Source: Paraclostridium bifermentans (GTDB taxonomy: Bacteria > Bacillota > Clostridia > Peptostreptococcales > Peptostreptococcaceae). Taken from it: DNA of 64,000 bases. Made by a program: the position numbers and the translations under genes. Location of the stretch: NCBI RefSeq assembly GCF_019916025.1, contig NZ_CP079737.1, positions 3,240,779-3,304,778 on the forward strand, given 5' to 3'. The notes under the pieces are model-generated. The model was not told where the DNA came from. It saw only the letters and a program-made list of their open reading frames with translations, and searched no databases. This document shows positions 22,767 through 32,654 of the stretch, piece after piece. Each line of letters begins with the position of its first letter. Within the stretch, counting starts at the first letter, position 1.

Positions 22767-23915
22767 TTAATATTTAAATTCTATAAGTTTATTTTTTAAT
22801 TGATTTTCAATACTTATTAATTCTGCTTCTGCTTCTCTACGTTTTTGACGTCCTTCTGTTTGTATATTAAGTATTTCATCAAGAGTTGAAATTAACGACT
22901 CATTTGTAGCTCTAAGCGTTTCAATATCAACAATTCCTCTTTCAGATTCTTTTGCAGTCTCTATAGTTGAAGTTTTTAAAATTTCTGCGTTTTTGCGTAA
23001 AAGTTCATTTGTCATATCTGTTACTTCTCTTTGGACTCTTGCAGCATTAGCAGCATGAGCAACCCCAAGCGCTAAAACCATTTGATTTTTCCAAAGTGGA
23101 ATCGTATTTATAATTGTAGATTGTATTTTTTCAGACATTAATGAATCATTATTTTGAATTAAACGAATTTGAGGAGCCATTTGTAAAGAAATCATTTTAG
23201 TTAATTCTAAATCATGAATTTTCTTTTCAAATCTATTACAAAGAGCAACAAAATCTTTTAGTTCCTGAGCATCCTGAGGATTACCACTAGTTCTTGCTTT
23301 TTCCTGTAATTTAGGAAGTTCTTCTTTTTCTAGTTTTTGAAGCTTCTTTTTACCCGCTAATATATACATATAAAGCTCTTTAAAATATGCTTTATTTATT
23401 TCATACATCTTGTCTAACATAGCAATATCTTTTAAAAGCTGTATTTGATGCGCTTCAAGAATATTGCACATTTTTCCTATATTGTTGTCTACATTTTCAT
23501 ATTTTATTTTCATGTAGGAAATCTTATCTTTTCCTTTTTTAAAGAAACCTAAAATTCCTTTTTTCTCTTCAGATTCTTCAAATGTCTTTAATTCATGAAC
23601 TACACTAGATAATATCTCTCCAATTTCACCTAAATCTTTAGTTTTTACATTATTTAATGCTGACTGTGAAAAATCAGAAATTTTCTTTTGAGCACCAGCT
23701 CCATACTGTAAAATAGAATTTGAGTTATTTATCTGTATTTTATCTACAAATTGATCAACCATTTTTTGTTCTTCTTCTGTAAGTTGCATTTCATTAACTA
23801 TTTTCTCTTCTATTTTTTCTTCTTTAACTTTTAAATCAATAATTTCCTCTTGAAATGGTTCAAAAGTTAATTCTGGCTTTATATCAATAGATTCTTCTTT
23901 AAATTCATCACTCAT
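22767..23915 (-). CDS. TelA/KlaA family protein (toxic anion resistance, YaaN type)
   Basis: 382 aa, largely helical, no membrane segments. After an acidic N-terminus comes MVDQFVDKIQINNSNSILQYG, the usual family opening, and then long amphipathic helices with AHQIQLLKDIAMLDKMYEIN and IPLWKNQMVLALG, typical of TelA. The family was named for tellurite resistance, but its biochemical role is unresolved; many members sit beside XpaC, as here and in B. subtilis (xpaC-yaaN). It follows the xpaC-like gene by 27 bases, so the two are one operon. A membrane-stress function is inferred. Confidence 0.85.
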   Translation of the reverse strand: MSDEFKEESIDIKPELTFEPFQEEIIDLKVKEEKIEEKIVNEMQLTEEEQKMVDQFVDKIQINNSNSILQYGAGAQKKISDFSQSALNNVKTKDLGEIGEILSSVVHELKTFEESEEKKGILGFFKKGKDKISYMKIKYENVDNNIGKMCNILEAHQIQLLKDIAMLDKMYEINKAYFKELYMYILAGKKKLQKLEKEELPKLQEKARTSGNPQDAQELKDFVALCNRFEKKIHDLELTKMISLQMAPQIRLIQNNDSLMSEKIQSTIINTIPLWKNQMVLALGVAHAANAARVQREVTDMTNELLRKNAEILKTSTIETAKESERGIVDIETLRATNESLISTLDEILNIQTEGRQKRREAEAELISIENQLKNKLIEFKY

Positions 23916-23942
23916 TCTTAATGCCTCCCTTTTATTTAAAAC

Positions 23943-25091
23943 TTACTTTTTAAAATCATCTTCTACCAATCCCTCTTGTTTAAATAATGTTTTAAGAACA
24001 GAAATATCTGTAGAAACATCTAAAACAACATCTTCAAATAAATCATCTAATAAGTTTTCAAAAGCGCTATTAATAAGATCAATACTTTTTTCAATTTCAT
24101 TTTTAGCATTTTCTATATTCTCGCCTTGAACTACTTGATTATTTATATCTTTGTATGAATTAATTAATTTTATAGTAATAGGAAGATAATGATTTATAAA
24201 TTTATTAACTTCTTGTATCTTGTTAGGATTCTTTTCAACCTGACTAAGTATTTGGTTTGCAATATTTCCTAGCTTATCTAATTTAACAGCTATTTCTTCT
24301 TTGCAAAGATCATTTCTTATATTTTTTATTTGCTCAATATAACTTCTTCCTATTTTAATTGTAGATTCTATTTCTTCTTTCTCTGAATCATAGATTTCTT
24401 CATTTAATTTTTCATTATTACTTTCTTTAGCTATTTGTTGATTTTTTAAATTTAAATAGTCATTATAAACTTCATCATTTAGCATAAAGTACGTTTTTTC
24501 TTCATCTATATGTCCTTCTAAAAACATGCCTGTATCAATCATTTTACTTAATTCTTTAACAACAAAACTATCTTTTTCTTTTGTAAATTTTGCTAAATCA
24601 TTAATTAAAAAATAACTATTGTTATTAATAAATCTTACGTATGTCTTAAAACGCTTTACTCTTTTTCTTAATGTTATTCCCCTTAATAACAAACCTAAAC
24701 TTACTGCAAAGAATAAAAATCCAACTACCAAAATAATATTACTACCTATACTGATAATCCCACCACTGAATAGCATTTTAAGTATTAGAGTTGTAAATAC
24801 TGAAAACCCAAAAACTAAACTTCCACTAACTCCGAATAATATATAAATTATTCCTGATACACTTCCAGCTGGTTTTTTACTAATGTATGTTGATATATCA
24901 TTTTTAGGTTTTTTATTTAAATTCATGTACTTTTCACTATATCCATTAAACTTTGATTTAAATTGATTTAAGGTATCCTCAGTTTTATCTGTAATATCCT
25001 TTTTTAAATTAGCAAAATCTATTGCTTTAAGTGCATTGCTAACTGTAGACATAATTTGATCTTCTAAATCAGAAAAATCTTTTTTACTCAT
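23943..25091 (-). CDS. xpaC: XpaC-like protein (5-bromo-4-chloroindolyl phosphate hydrolysis family)
   Basis: 382 aa. Two strong membrane segments near residues 76-97 and 105-128, preceded by an amphipathic N-terminus and followed by a cytoplasmic helical domain (RGITLRKRVKRFKTYVRFINN and LAKFTKEKDSFVVKEL belong to the XpaC family block). It is the first gene of the operon with TelA. The family name comes from a screening phenotype, not an assigned enzyme. The usual XpaC length is near 200-300 aa; here a long helical C-terminal extension (about residues 225-382) adds possible partner-binding surface. Confidence 0.75.
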   Translation of the reverse strand: MSKKDFSDLEDQIMSTVSNALKAIDFANLKKDITDKTEDTLNQFKSKFNGYSEKYMNLNKKPKNDISTYISKKPAGSVSGIIYILFGVSGSLVFGFSVFTTLILKMLFSGGIISIGSNIILVVGFLFFAVSLGLLLRGITLRKRVKRFKTYVRFINNNSYFLINDLAKFTKEKDSFVVKELSKMIDTGMFLEGHIDEEKTYFMLNDEVYNDYLNLKNQQIAKESNNEKLNEEIYDSEKEEIESTIKIGRSYIEQIKNIRNDLCKEEIAVKLDKLGNIANQILSQVEKNPNKIQEVNKFINHYLPITIKLINSYKDINNQVVQGENIENAKNEIEKSIDLINSAFENLLDDLFEDVVLDVSTDISVLKTLFKQEGLVEDDFKK

Positions 25092-25383
25092 TATCTTGCC
25101 TCCAGGTTATTTTAATTGTAATTAACATAAGTATATATACTATTATGTTAATATTTTAAGTTTATTATATCTTATAATTTAGCTAATTGTAACCGCTAAG
25201 TTAAAAGGAAAATAATACATATATTGAATATATTCTTACTTATAAAAATAACCTTAGACAATTTTTATAAATGCCTAAGGCTAAAATTCCACTTATTTAT
25301 TACAGTGAATTTCATATGATACGTTATTGATCACTTTATTATTTTAATAAACATGAGTTATTATTTTATCATTTGTTCTTATC

Positions 25384-26154
25384 TTATTTTTTTCCGTAAA
25401 TAACCATAGCATTCCCTAATACCTTTTTATGTAATAATATAGGTGTCAATTTAATTATATATTCAAGCTTTTCAACTTTAATTTCTGAAATTCCAAGTGA
25501 ACTAATTCTATTAAAGAACTCATCATTTTTCCCAAATATTTTTTCATCAAGGAATAAATCTAGAAATACAAACTCTCCATCTTTTTTAAGAACCCTTAAA
25601 GCTTCTTTCAATACTTTTATTTTGTCAGCCTCGTCTTTTACTTCATGAAAAGTTAAACAACTTACTACTATATCAAATTCATTTTCACTAAATGGTAATT
25701 CAGATGCACTTGCTTGTGTAAACTCAATTCTATCTGCTACACCTTCATATTTAGCATTAGTTTCACATATTTGTTTTGAATATTCCCAGTCATTTCCCCA
25801 GTAGTCAATTCCTACAAGAGATGCTTTAGTAAATGATTTAGCTAGCTTAGTTATAAGCGAAGCACTACCAACACCTATATCTAATATTTTTGCATTTTCT
25901 TTATAACTAATCTTATTTACAATCAAATAATGTATTTTTGATTGTAAATTCCCACCTCTATCTGAAAATTGATAATAAGAATATGATATTATAAATAAAA
26001 TATATAAAAATGGTAAAAGCAAAACACTAGCACTAATACGCAAATATAAATTAATTGGCAAAAATGATACCAATATTAACAATATAGAAATTGCTAAAAA
26101 AGTAATTATTTTATTTATTCTTATCCACGTTTTATAAATTGGTTTCTTGTTCAT
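25384..26154 (-). CDS. Membrane-anchored SAM-dependent methyltransferase
   Basis: 256 aa. Two N-terminal hydrophobic segments (about 13-31 and 34-56) are followed by a class I methyltransferase: motif I KILDIGVGSASLI, the acidic VGIDYWGND, and FDIVVSCLTFHEVKD as motif IV region, then LRVLKKDGEFVFLDLF. Substrate unknown; membrane anchoring suggests a lipid, quinone or hydrophobic small molecule. A single-gene unit. The 292-base gap on its left has only a weak 8-bp stem at about 25249-25278. Confidence 0.85.
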   Translation of the reverse strand: MNKKPIYKTWIRINKIITFLAISILLILVSFLPINLYLRISASVLLLPFLYILFIISYSYYQFSDRGGNLQSKIHYLIVNKISYKENAKILDIGVGSASLITKLAKSFTKASLVGIDYWGNDWEYSKQICETNAKYEGVADRIEFTQASASELPFSENEFDIVVSCLTFHEVKDEADKIKVLKEALRVLKKDGEFVFLDLFLDEKIFGKNDEFFNRISSLGISEIKVEKLEYIIKLTPILLHKKVLGNAMVIYGKK

Positions 26155-26193
26155 AAATAACCTTTCTTAGTATAAATTTGATACTCGTAAAAA

Positions 26194-26228
26194 TAACCTT
26201 AATCATCTAAATTTCTAAATTAAGGTTA
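26194..26228 (-). terminator. Terminator downstream of the YdeI-like gene
   Basis: TAACCTTAAT (26194-26203) with ATTAAGGTTA (26219-26228) and TTTTT on the minus strand. Confidence 0.75.
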
Positions 26229-26280
26229 CTTTTATATTTTATTTAATTTATAACTGCTATTTATCAAAAGTATCATATTT

Positions 26281-26856
26281 TTAATAATCTAATAACCTAC
26301 CATTATCATTCCAATCACCATACATTACACCGTCTCTAGTCTTGTCTATAAATTTTTTTAATCTTCTATCGTATACTTCTCTTTGCTTTTTATATGATTG
26401 AATATTATCTATCCTTATCCTTTTATATAATTCAGGTAACTTATTAAAATTATCCCATGCAATAGAATCCTCTTTTATTGAATTTATTACATCTTCATCT
26501 ATGTCAAATGATTTCATTGATATATCAGGTAAAATAGATCTTCCTGATTCTGTCAGCAGTCCTATTTTTTCAAGTCTTCTACATCTTTCCTTATTTAATT
26601 CAGTCCATGAACTATTTTTACGACGTGGAGATATGCGTTGAGCAGTAATTCCTTCTTCTATTTTCTTACATGTACTATCTATCCAACCAAAACACATAGC
26701 TTCTTCAACTAAATCTAAATATATAAATTCGCCATTAATTTTAGCTTTTCCTCTGTTAACAATTACCCAACATTCCTTTTCTATTTTATGATTTTTATTT
26801 AACCAAGCTCTTAGTTCTTCTCTATTTTTTACATTCAATAAATTGTTTAACTCCAT
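26281..26856 (-). CDS. YdeI/OmpD-associated family protein
   Basis: 191 aa, soluble. REELRAWLNKNHKIEKECWVI, then EAMCFGWIDSTCKKIEEG and the basic RISPRRKNSSWTELNKERCRRLEK give the family's usual block order; a short YdeI C-terminal domain with YKRIRIDNIQSYKKQREVYDRRLKKF follows. Members are found as bacteriocin-protection or uncharacterised proteins; the mechanism is unknown. The ATG has GGAG upstream. It lies just downstream of rlmH on the same strand, with a gap of 48 bases. Confidence 0.82.
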   Translation of the reverse strand: MELNNLLNVKNREELRAWLNKNHKIEKECWVIVNRGKAKINGEFIYLDLVEEAMCFGWIDSTCKKIEEGITAQRISPRRKNSSWTELNKERCRRLEKIGLLTESGRSILPDISMKSFDIDEDVINSIKEDSIAWDNFNKLPELYKRIRIDNIQSYKKQREVYDRRLKKFIDKTRDGVMYGDWNDNGRLLDY

Positions 26857-26904
26857 AGTATCTCCTCAAAGTCATAATAATACTTGAAATTCTTCTACAC
26901 TCCG

Positions 26905-27384
26905 TTATTTATGGTACGGTTCATTATTGTTTATTCTATATGCTCTATAAACTTGTTCTAATAATATTAACTTCATCATTTGATGAGGAAATGTCATCTT
27001 AGAGAAAGACAACTTATAATCCGCTCTTTTTAAAACGTCATCTGCTAGTCCTAATGATCCACCTATTATAAAAGTAATATGGCTATTCCCTCTAACAGCT
27101 AATTTACTCATAGTATCTGCTAATTCTTCAGATGATAAATTCTTTCCATCTATAGCTAAAGCTATAACATAACTATTACTTTTTACCTTTGATAAAATCT
27201 TTTGGCCTTCTTTATTTTTTACAATTTCCATGTCCTTTTCACTTAAACTTTCTGGACACTTTTCATCATCTAGCTCTATCATATCAAGTTTACAATACTT
27301 AGATAATCTCTTTTTAAACTCATCTATTCCTAATTTTAAATACTTCTCTTTAAGCTTTCCAACGCTTATTATAGTTATATTCAT
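26905..27384 (-). CDS. rlmH: 23S rRNA pseudouridine-1915 N3-methyltransferase RlmH
   Basis: 159 aa SPOUT methyltransferase that uses SAM to methylate pseudouridine 1915 in helix 69 of 23S rRNA. Visible: start [17 protein letters not shown], the knot glycine motif [19 protein letters not shown], and the highly conserved [27 protein letters not shown] with the C-terminal PYHK. Length is exactly typical. It lies 15 bases after walJ and is cotranscribed with it, an order kept in many Firmicutes. Confidence 0.97.
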   Translation of the reverse strand: MNITIISVGKLKEKYLKLGIDEFKKRLSKYCKLDMIELDDEKCPESLSEKDMEIVKNKEGQKILSKVKSNSYVIALAIDGKNLSSEELADTMSKLAVRGNSHITFIIGGSLGLADDVLKRADYKLSFSKMTFPHQMMKLILLEQVYRAYRINNNEPYHK

Positions 27385-27399
27385 AAATGTCTCCTGTTT

Positions 27400-28194
27400 C
27401 TATAGTCTATATATATCCGATGCATCTTCTCTTAAAAGAACATCTAACTTAAGATCTTGTCCAACTATCATGTTGTTTTGTAATAAAATTCCCTTAGTTG
27501 TTTCATACGCTAATTCTGGAAAATTATTTTCTTTACTTAAATGTGCAAGTAGTATAGATTCTGTTCCTTGGTTAATTAGTTCCACGCAAAACTTAGCTGC
27601 TTCTTCATTTGATAAATGTCCTGTTTCAGACATAACCCTCTTTTTTAAAGCATATGGGTAAGAACCCATCATAAGCATGTTTGGATCATAATTAGATTCC
27701 AATACTATTAATTTAGATTTATATAAATGTTTCTTTAAGTTTTCTGTTATACACCCTATATCTGTTGCAATAGATATTTTTTCTTGTTTATCATTATAAA
27801 AATTATATCCTACAGAATCTGCAGAGTCATGAGATGTTGAAAATGGTCTTATTATTAAATCATCTAACGAATAGGTTTTATCATTTTCAAAAACTTTCAT
27901 ATTTTTATCTTTTATATCCCCTATTTTATCCTTCATTGCACACCATGTTTTCACATTAGCAAATATAGGTATATCAAATTTTCTTGATAATATTCCAGCC
28001 CCTTTTATATGGTCTGAATGTTCATGTGTTATAAATATTCCCTTTAATTCATTTGCATCTATATCTAAATCTTTTAAATTAGTTGTTATTCTCTTTCCGC
28101 TAAGGCCTGCATCAACTAGAACCTTAGTGTTCTTACATCCAATATAATGACAGTTTCCACTACTTCCACTTCCTATAGAACTGTATTCTATCAT
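27400..28194 (-). CDS. walJ: MBL-fold hydrolase WalJ (YycJ)
   Basis: 264 aa. The zinc motif is FITHEHSDHIKG (His57, His59, Asp61, His62), after VLVDAGLSGKRI, with SETGHLSNEEAAKFC and the late LAHLSKENNFPE as further ligand regions. The protein is the YycJ/WalJ 5-prime-to-3-prime exonuclease-like MBL group, which in several Firmicutes belongs to the walKR operon and has been linked to coordinating cell division with DNA replication. No walKR genes are seen here; rlmH follows, as in other species. Confidence 0.88.
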   Translation of the reverse strand: MIEYSSIGSGSSGNCHYIGCKNTKVLVDAGLSGKRITTNLKDLDIDANELKGIFITHEHSDHIKGAGILSRKFDIPIFANVKTWCAMKDKIGDIKDKNMKVFENDKTYSLDDLIIRPFSTSHDSADSVGYNFYNDKQEKISIATDIGCITENLKKHLYKSKLIVLESNYDPNMLMMGSYPYALKKRVMSETGHLSNEEAAKFCVELINQGTESILLAHLSKENNFPELAYETTKGILLQNNMIVGQDLKLDVLLREDASDIYRL

Positions 28195-28243
28195 GTGGCA
28201 CCTCTTTCTTTTACAATCATAAATTATATTATACCAAAAAAAT

Positions 28244-28271
28244 AGAGCCTTAAAATATTTTTTAAGGCTCT
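28244..28271 (-). terminator. Terminator of the M1 peptidase gene
   Basis: A 12-bp perfect stem (28244-28255 with 28260-28271), loop TATT, A/T runs outside. Confidence 0.88.
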
Positions 28272-28280
28272 ACCTAAATT

Positions 28281-29744
28281 TTACTTACATTTCTTTATTA
28301 TGTTATCTATATCTACTCCATTTTTTCTCCATAACTCCATAAATTGGGATCCATTTGCATTTTTAAATTTATATGTTTCATAATATTCTTTTAATACTTT
28401 AAAAAATACTTTATCTCCTACTTCTTCTCTTATGTTATGGAATACTACTGCACCTTTAGTATATACGTTTAAACTATAATCCATTGAATTTTTGTATTTG
28501 CTTGAAGGCTTAAACATATCTTGACTAGAGTACGATTTTGATTGTTTTTCCATAGTGCTCATTAATCTTGTAGCTGTTTCTTTACCATATTTTTTTTCAA
28601 AGTAAAGCACTGTAGAATATTCAGTTAAAGCTTCATCTAACCAAGGTTCATTAACTTCATCATTTCCAACTACACTATACCACCATTGATGTGCTGTTTC
28701 ATGAGCTATTACATATTCTAATAAAAATTTATTTTTAGAATTATATAAGCTTTTATCTATCATAGATAAAGTTGGATACTCCATCCCCCCTATGTAAAAA
28801 TCACTTGCTATAACAGAATATGTATCATATGGATATTTACCAAACATATCGCTGAATATGTCTATAGAATCTTTTGCTATAGTTGTAGATAAATCAGAGA
28901 ATTTTTTATCTAAATTATAAGTTAATATTTCTGTATCCTTTGTATAATCTTTTTTAATATTAAATTTATCGCTTAAAACAAAAGCAAAATCTCTTACTTT
29001 ATTTGCTTCTATATTGTACATGGATTTTTTATCACTTGATTTTGATTCTGTCACCTTTCCAGTAGTTCCAAATTTATATTTAGATGGAGCTAAAAGAGTA
29101 ACTTTATAATTACTTACATCACTATAAAATGGGTCACCTATACTTTCATAGCTTTTTGTATTCCATCCTCTATCATCATACACACAAGCTATAGGAAACC
29201 AATTTGTAACGTTTATAGTATCATTTCCATATCCAAATCTACCAACTGAGTTAGGGATCTTTACATTAAATTTCATATCTATAGATACAGATTCGTTTTG
29301 CTTTAAAGGTTTGTCCAAGCGTACTTCTAATATGTCTTCTTTATTACCATCAATATTAAATTTAACTTTTTCTCCACCGATTAATATATTTTGCATATCT
29401 ATGTAACCTTCATTAAATCCATTTGGATATGCTTGTTTCATTTGAGATTTTTCAAATGGAGCAAATTCTTCTTTTGAAAATGCATTTGGGTATATGTGAA
29501 AGTAAATACTCTTTAACTCATTTTTAGTATTATTAACGTATTGTACATTTTGATTGCACATCAAACGCTTACTTTCATCATCTAATATTACATCCATTTT
29601 GTAAGAACTCATATTCTCTGTTTTTATATTTGAAACAGGCTTATCAGCTTCTTTATTAAAATAAAATAGCCCTCCTAGAAAAATAATACCTACTATCATA
29701 AAAGATATAATTTTTCTATTTTTCCTTCTAAAATCAATAATCAA
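28281..29744 (-). CDS. M1 family metallopeptidase, membrane-anchored
   Basis: 487 aa zinc aminopeptidase-like protein. One N-terminal membrane anchor (about 11-28) puts the catalytic domain outside the cell. Zinc ligands are His348 and His352 in HETAH and Glu371 in NEPWLDEALTEY, the correct 18-residue spacing. The exopeptidase motif is GGMEYP (319-324) instead of GAMEN, as in other ERAP-like bacterial members. The later Tyr in SLNVYTKGAVVFHN stabilises the transition state. It is shorter than PepN-type enzymes because the ARM-repeat tail is missing. Likely role: trimming external peptides. Confidence 0.9.
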   Translation of the reverse strand: MIIDFRRKNRKIISFMIVGIIFLGGLFYFNKEADKPVSNIKTENMSSYKMDVILDDESKRLMCNQNVQYVNNTKNELKSIYFHIYPNAFSKEEFAPFEKSQMKQAYPNGFNEGYIDMQNILIGGEKVKFNIDGNKEDILEVRLDKPLKQNESVSIDMKFNVKIPNSVGRFGYGNDTINVTNWFPIACVYDDRGWNTKSYESIGDPFYSDVSNYKVTLLAPSKYKFGTTGKVTESKSSDKKSMYNIEANKVRDFAFVLSDKFNIKKDYTKDTEILTYNLDKKFSDLSTTIAKDSIDIFSDMFGKYPYDTYSVIASDFYIGGMEYPTLSMIDKSLYNSKNKFLLEYVIAHETAHQWWYSVVGNDEVNEPWLDEALTEYSTVLYFEKKYGKETATRLMSTMEKQSKSYSSQDMFKPSSKYKNSMDYSLNVYTKGAVVFHNIREEVGDKVFFKVLKEYYETYKFKNANGSQFMELWRKNGVDIDNIIKKCK

Positions 29745-29842
29745 TTTTAAATCCCCCTTTGTCGTTAAATGAATATTTTTTTTAATTCTCTACATCATAA
29801 TTTGTAATAGATTTTATGTTATAATCAATCTGAGGTGATAAA

Positions 29843-30901
29843 ATGTTCTTTAAAGAAGTCAACGAAATAGATTTAGGCCAAACTACTATTGATAACATAT
29901 TTATAGATATATTTATGCCAATGGCTAATGGATTATACGTACAAGTTTATCTTTTAGGCTATAGATATGCATGTGATGAGACTTCTAACCCTAAGTTTAA
30001 TAATAATTCTATTGCAAAAAATTTAAATGTACCATTATCTGATGTATTGGCAGCTTGGGATTTTTGGGAAGACAAGAATTTAATAAAAAAACATAAAAAT
30101 GATGGGCTAGATGATTTTAGTTTTTCAATAGAGTTTTTAGATTTGAAAAAAATATATATTGATAATATACTAAACGCAAATAATTCAGTTAAATCTGATG
30201 TTAATACTATCATTAGCATAAATGATAATCCTGAAATTAGAAAAATGTTTAATTCTATAAATCAAATTATAGGTAGACATCTTCAGTCTAATGAAAAGAT
30301 TACAATTATGGATATGATAGATAAATATAATATGAGCACAGAAATGATAGTATGCGCTTATGAACACGTTAAAGAACAGACTGGAGTTGCTAAACCTGTT
30401 AGTTACGTAGAAGGTATAATTAGAAACTGGTATGATGCTAGTCTTTATACTGTTGAAGATGTTAAAAATAGCTTTGCTCAAAGAAGTAAGCGATTTATGA
30501 TGTATAAAACAGTATTTAATGAACTAGGATTTTCTAGACAAGCTACAAAAGCTGAAAAGGAAATTATGGATGTATGGTTTGATAAATATAAATTTGATAT
30601 AGAACTTATTTTAGAAGCATGTTCTAAGTCTAAAAATATTTCTAATCCTTCTATAGCTTATATTAACGGAATTGTTAAGAGTTGGAATGATAAAAATATT
30701 AAAACGTTAGAAGACTTAAAAACATCAGAAGAAGAATTTAAGAAACAATCAGAATCTAAAAAAGTTAATTCAAAATCTTCTAATGCTGCTCCTAAACAAG
30801 TTAAAACTAGATTCCATAATATAAATCAAACTTTTACTAAATATAGTCCTGATGAATTAGAAAAAATACTTCAAGAAAGCCAAAAAGGCAAATTTAGATA
30901 A
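29843..30901 (+). CDS. DnaD domain replication protein
   Basis: 352 aa. Begins FKEVNEIDLGQTTIDNIFIDIFMP, a winged-helix DnaD-like N-terminal region, followed by two or more DnaD/DnaB2 helical repeats ending in YVEGIIRNWYDASLYTVEDV (about 184-203) and AYINGIVKSWNDKNIKTLEDL (about 273-293), where the YxxxIxxxWxxxxI motif is repeated. These proteins help load replicative helicase at origin or restart sites. The tail is basic. It overlaps nothing and is 25 bases before the helicase-loader gene, forming a two-gene operon against the general strand direction. Confidence 0.88.
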   Translation: MFFKEVNEIDLGQTTIDNIFIDIFMPMANGLYVQVYLLGYRYACDETSNPKFNNNSIAKNLNVPLSDVLAAWDFWEDKNLIKKHKNDGLDDFSFSIEFLDLKKIYIDNILNANNSVKSDVNTIISINDNPEIRKMFNSINQIIGRHLQSNEKITIMDMIDKYNMSTEMIVCAYEHVKEQTGVAKPVSYVEGIIRNWYDASLYTVEDVKNSFAQRSKRFMMYKTVFNELGFSRQATKAEKEIMDVWFDKYKFDIELILEACSKSKNISNPSIAYINGIVKSWNDKNIKTLEDLKTSEEEFKKQSESKKVNSKSSNAAPKQVKTRFHNINQTFTKYSPDELEKILQESQKGKFR

Positions 30902-30926
30902 ATAATTTTAGGTAGGTGATTAATAT

Positions 30927-31922
30927 ATGAAAGAATCAACATTGAGAGATATTCTTACTTCTTATGAGCGAAAAAGAGATCAATCTGAACGTGATTTACA
31001 AGAAAGAAAAAAGAAAGTTTACTCTAGAATACCTGAAATTAAACAAATAGATGAGGAAATAGGTAAGATAGGATTAAAACTTGCTAAATTAATTCTTTTA
31101 AATCCTAAGGATAAAGAGTCTATACTAAATGAAACTAAAGCTCAAATGAACGAGTTAAAGAAAAAGAAAGAAGGACTCTTATCAGATAATCGTGTACCTA
31201 ATGGATATTTAGAAGTTAAACACGATTGCTCTATATGTAAAGATACGGGATTTTTAGGAAATGGACATAAATGTAATTGCCTTAAACAAAGAATAATAAA
31301 TGAGGCTTATCATATGTCTAATTTATCTAGAGTTCTTCATCATCAAAACTTCTCTACTTTTGATGAGTCTATATTCTCTACTCAAAGAGAAGATTCTTCT
31401 GGAGTATCTCCTCAAGAAAATATATTAGAGATATTATCTATATGTGAAGGTTTTGTTATGAACTTCGATAAAGATAATGATGAAAATATGCTTTTCTATG
31501 GAGACACAGGTTTAGGGAAAAGTTTTATGTGTAACTGTGTTGCAAAAGAACTTTTAGATAAGGGTTACTTAGTTATATATCAGACTGCTTTTAAAATGTT
31601 TGAAATCATAGAAGAATATAAGTTTAAAAATTCAGATGATCATATAACAAAAGATAATTATAATAATTTATTTGATTGTGATCTTTTAATAATTGATGAT
31701 TTAGGAACAGAGCTTACTAACTCTTTTACTAATAGTGAATTATTTAATATTTTAAATACTCGTCTACTATCAGGAAAGAAAACTATAATTTCAACTAACT
31801 TATCCCCTATGCAATTAGGAGATATATACGCACAAAGAATATTCTCTAGAATATTTGATAGATTTAGAATGGTTAAGTTTACAGGTAATGATTTAAGATG
31901 GGAACAAAAAATGACTAAGTAG
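30927..31922 (+). CDS. DnaC/DnaI-like helicase loader ATPase
   Basis: 331 aa AAA+ protein. The N-terminal helical part is followed by a zinc motif (Cys101, Cys104, Cys116, Cys118) like the DnaI zinc-binding helicase-interacting domain. Walker A is GDTGLGKS (192-199), Walker B is LLIIDDLGTE, sensor I STNLSP, and the arginine finger lies in RIFSRIFDRFR. In Firmicutes DnaI loads the DnaB/DnaC helicase with DnaD and DnaB help; its neighbour is the DnaD protein. The last codons lie in the terminator. GGTGAT is the ribosome binding site. Confidence 0.92.
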   Translation: MKESTLRDILTSYERKRDQSERDLQERKKKVYSRIPEIKQIDEEIGKIGLKLAKLILLNPKDKESILNETKAQMNELKKKKEGLLSDNRVPNGYLEVKHDCSICKDTGFLGNGHKCNCLKQRIINEAYHMSNLSRVLHHQNFSTFDESIFSTQREDSSGVSPQENILEILSICEGFVMNFDKDNDENMLFYGDTGLGKSFMCNCVAKELLDKGYLVIYQTAFKMFEIIEEYKFKNSDDHITKDNYNNLFDCDLLIIDDLGTELTNSFTNSELFNILNTRLLSGKKTIISTNLSPMQLGDIYAQRIFSRIFDRFRMVKFTGNDLRWEQKMTK

Positions 31923-31953
31923 AAAATCTCCGTATTTTCTAACTTAGTCATTT
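31908..31953. terminator. Bidirectional terminator over the loader stop codon
   Basis: AAAATGACTAAGT plus AGAAAAT pair with ATTTTCT and ACTTAGTCATTTT, one bulged A, loop CTCCGT. The stop codon TAG (31920-31922) is in the left arm. Confidence 0.85.
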
Positions 31954-31966
31954 TATTTATATAATA

Positions 31967-32638
31967 TTAATTGTTTATATTTAATTTTCCATCTTTAATT
32001 TCAACACAAGTATCTGCCATATCAGCAATTTCATTATTATGAGTTATCATAACTAATGTTTGTCCAAAATCTTTCACACAACTTCCTAATAAAGCCATAA
32101 CTTCTTCTGTTGTTTTACTATCTAAATTTCCTGTTGGCTCATCTGCAAATATTATTTTAGGTTTATTGGCCAAAGCTCTTGCAATAGCTACCCTCTGTTG
32201 TTGACCTCCACTTAATTCATTAGGAAATTTATTAATTTTATCTTTAAGCCCTAAATTATCAATTATACTGTCTATGTATTTTTTATCTACTTTTTTATCG
32301 TCTATAGATATTGGAAGTATTATATTCTCGTATACATTTATAACTGGTATTAAGTTAAAGCTTTGAAATATAAATCCAAATTCTTCACTTCTTAATTTAG
32401 ATAATTTATTTTCATTTAAAGTTGAGATATCTTTACCTTTTAACATTACTTTACCTGATGATACAGTATCTAGTCCTGCAATACAATTTAAAAGTGTACT
32501 TTTACCGCTTCCACTCGGACCTATTATAGCTGTAAATTTGCCTTTTTCTATAGATAAATTTATATCTTTTAATGCTTGTACTTTATTGGCCCCTTTACCA
32601 TATATTTTATTTAAATTTGTTATCTCTAATATATTTGT
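31967..32638 (-). CDS. ABC transporter ATPase, MacB/LolD type
   Basis: About 223 aa. Walker A GPSGSGKST, Q-loop FGFIFQSFNL, signature ELSGGQQQRVAIARAL, Walker B IIFADEPTGNLDS and switch His in ITHNNE are all intact. I chose GTG at 32638, 5 bases after AAGGTGGGG; the alternative ATG at 32662 overlaps the permease stop codon but has a weak site. It energises the permease encoded just upstream (32655-35219). MacB-like FtsX transporters usually expel peptides or signal antibiotic presence, they rarely import. Confidence 0.92.
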   Translation of the reverse strand, partial: TNILEITNLNKIYGKGANKVQALKDINLSIEKGKFTAIIGPSGSGKSTLLNCIAGLDTVSSGKVMLKGKDISTLNENKLSKLRSEEFGFIFQSFNLIPVINVYENIILPISIDDKKVDKKYIDSIIDNLGLKDKINKFPNELSGGQQQRVAIARALANKPKIIFADEPTGNLDSKTTEEVMALLGSCVKDFGQTLVMITHNNEIADMADTCVEIKDGKLNINN

Positions 32639-32654
32639 CACAAAATCCCCACCT

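Noticed and set aside
25249..25278. Hairpin in the gap between XpaC and the methyltransferase
   Set aside because: Only an 8-bp stem with two G-U pairs and no gene clearly ending at it; too weak to call a terminator.
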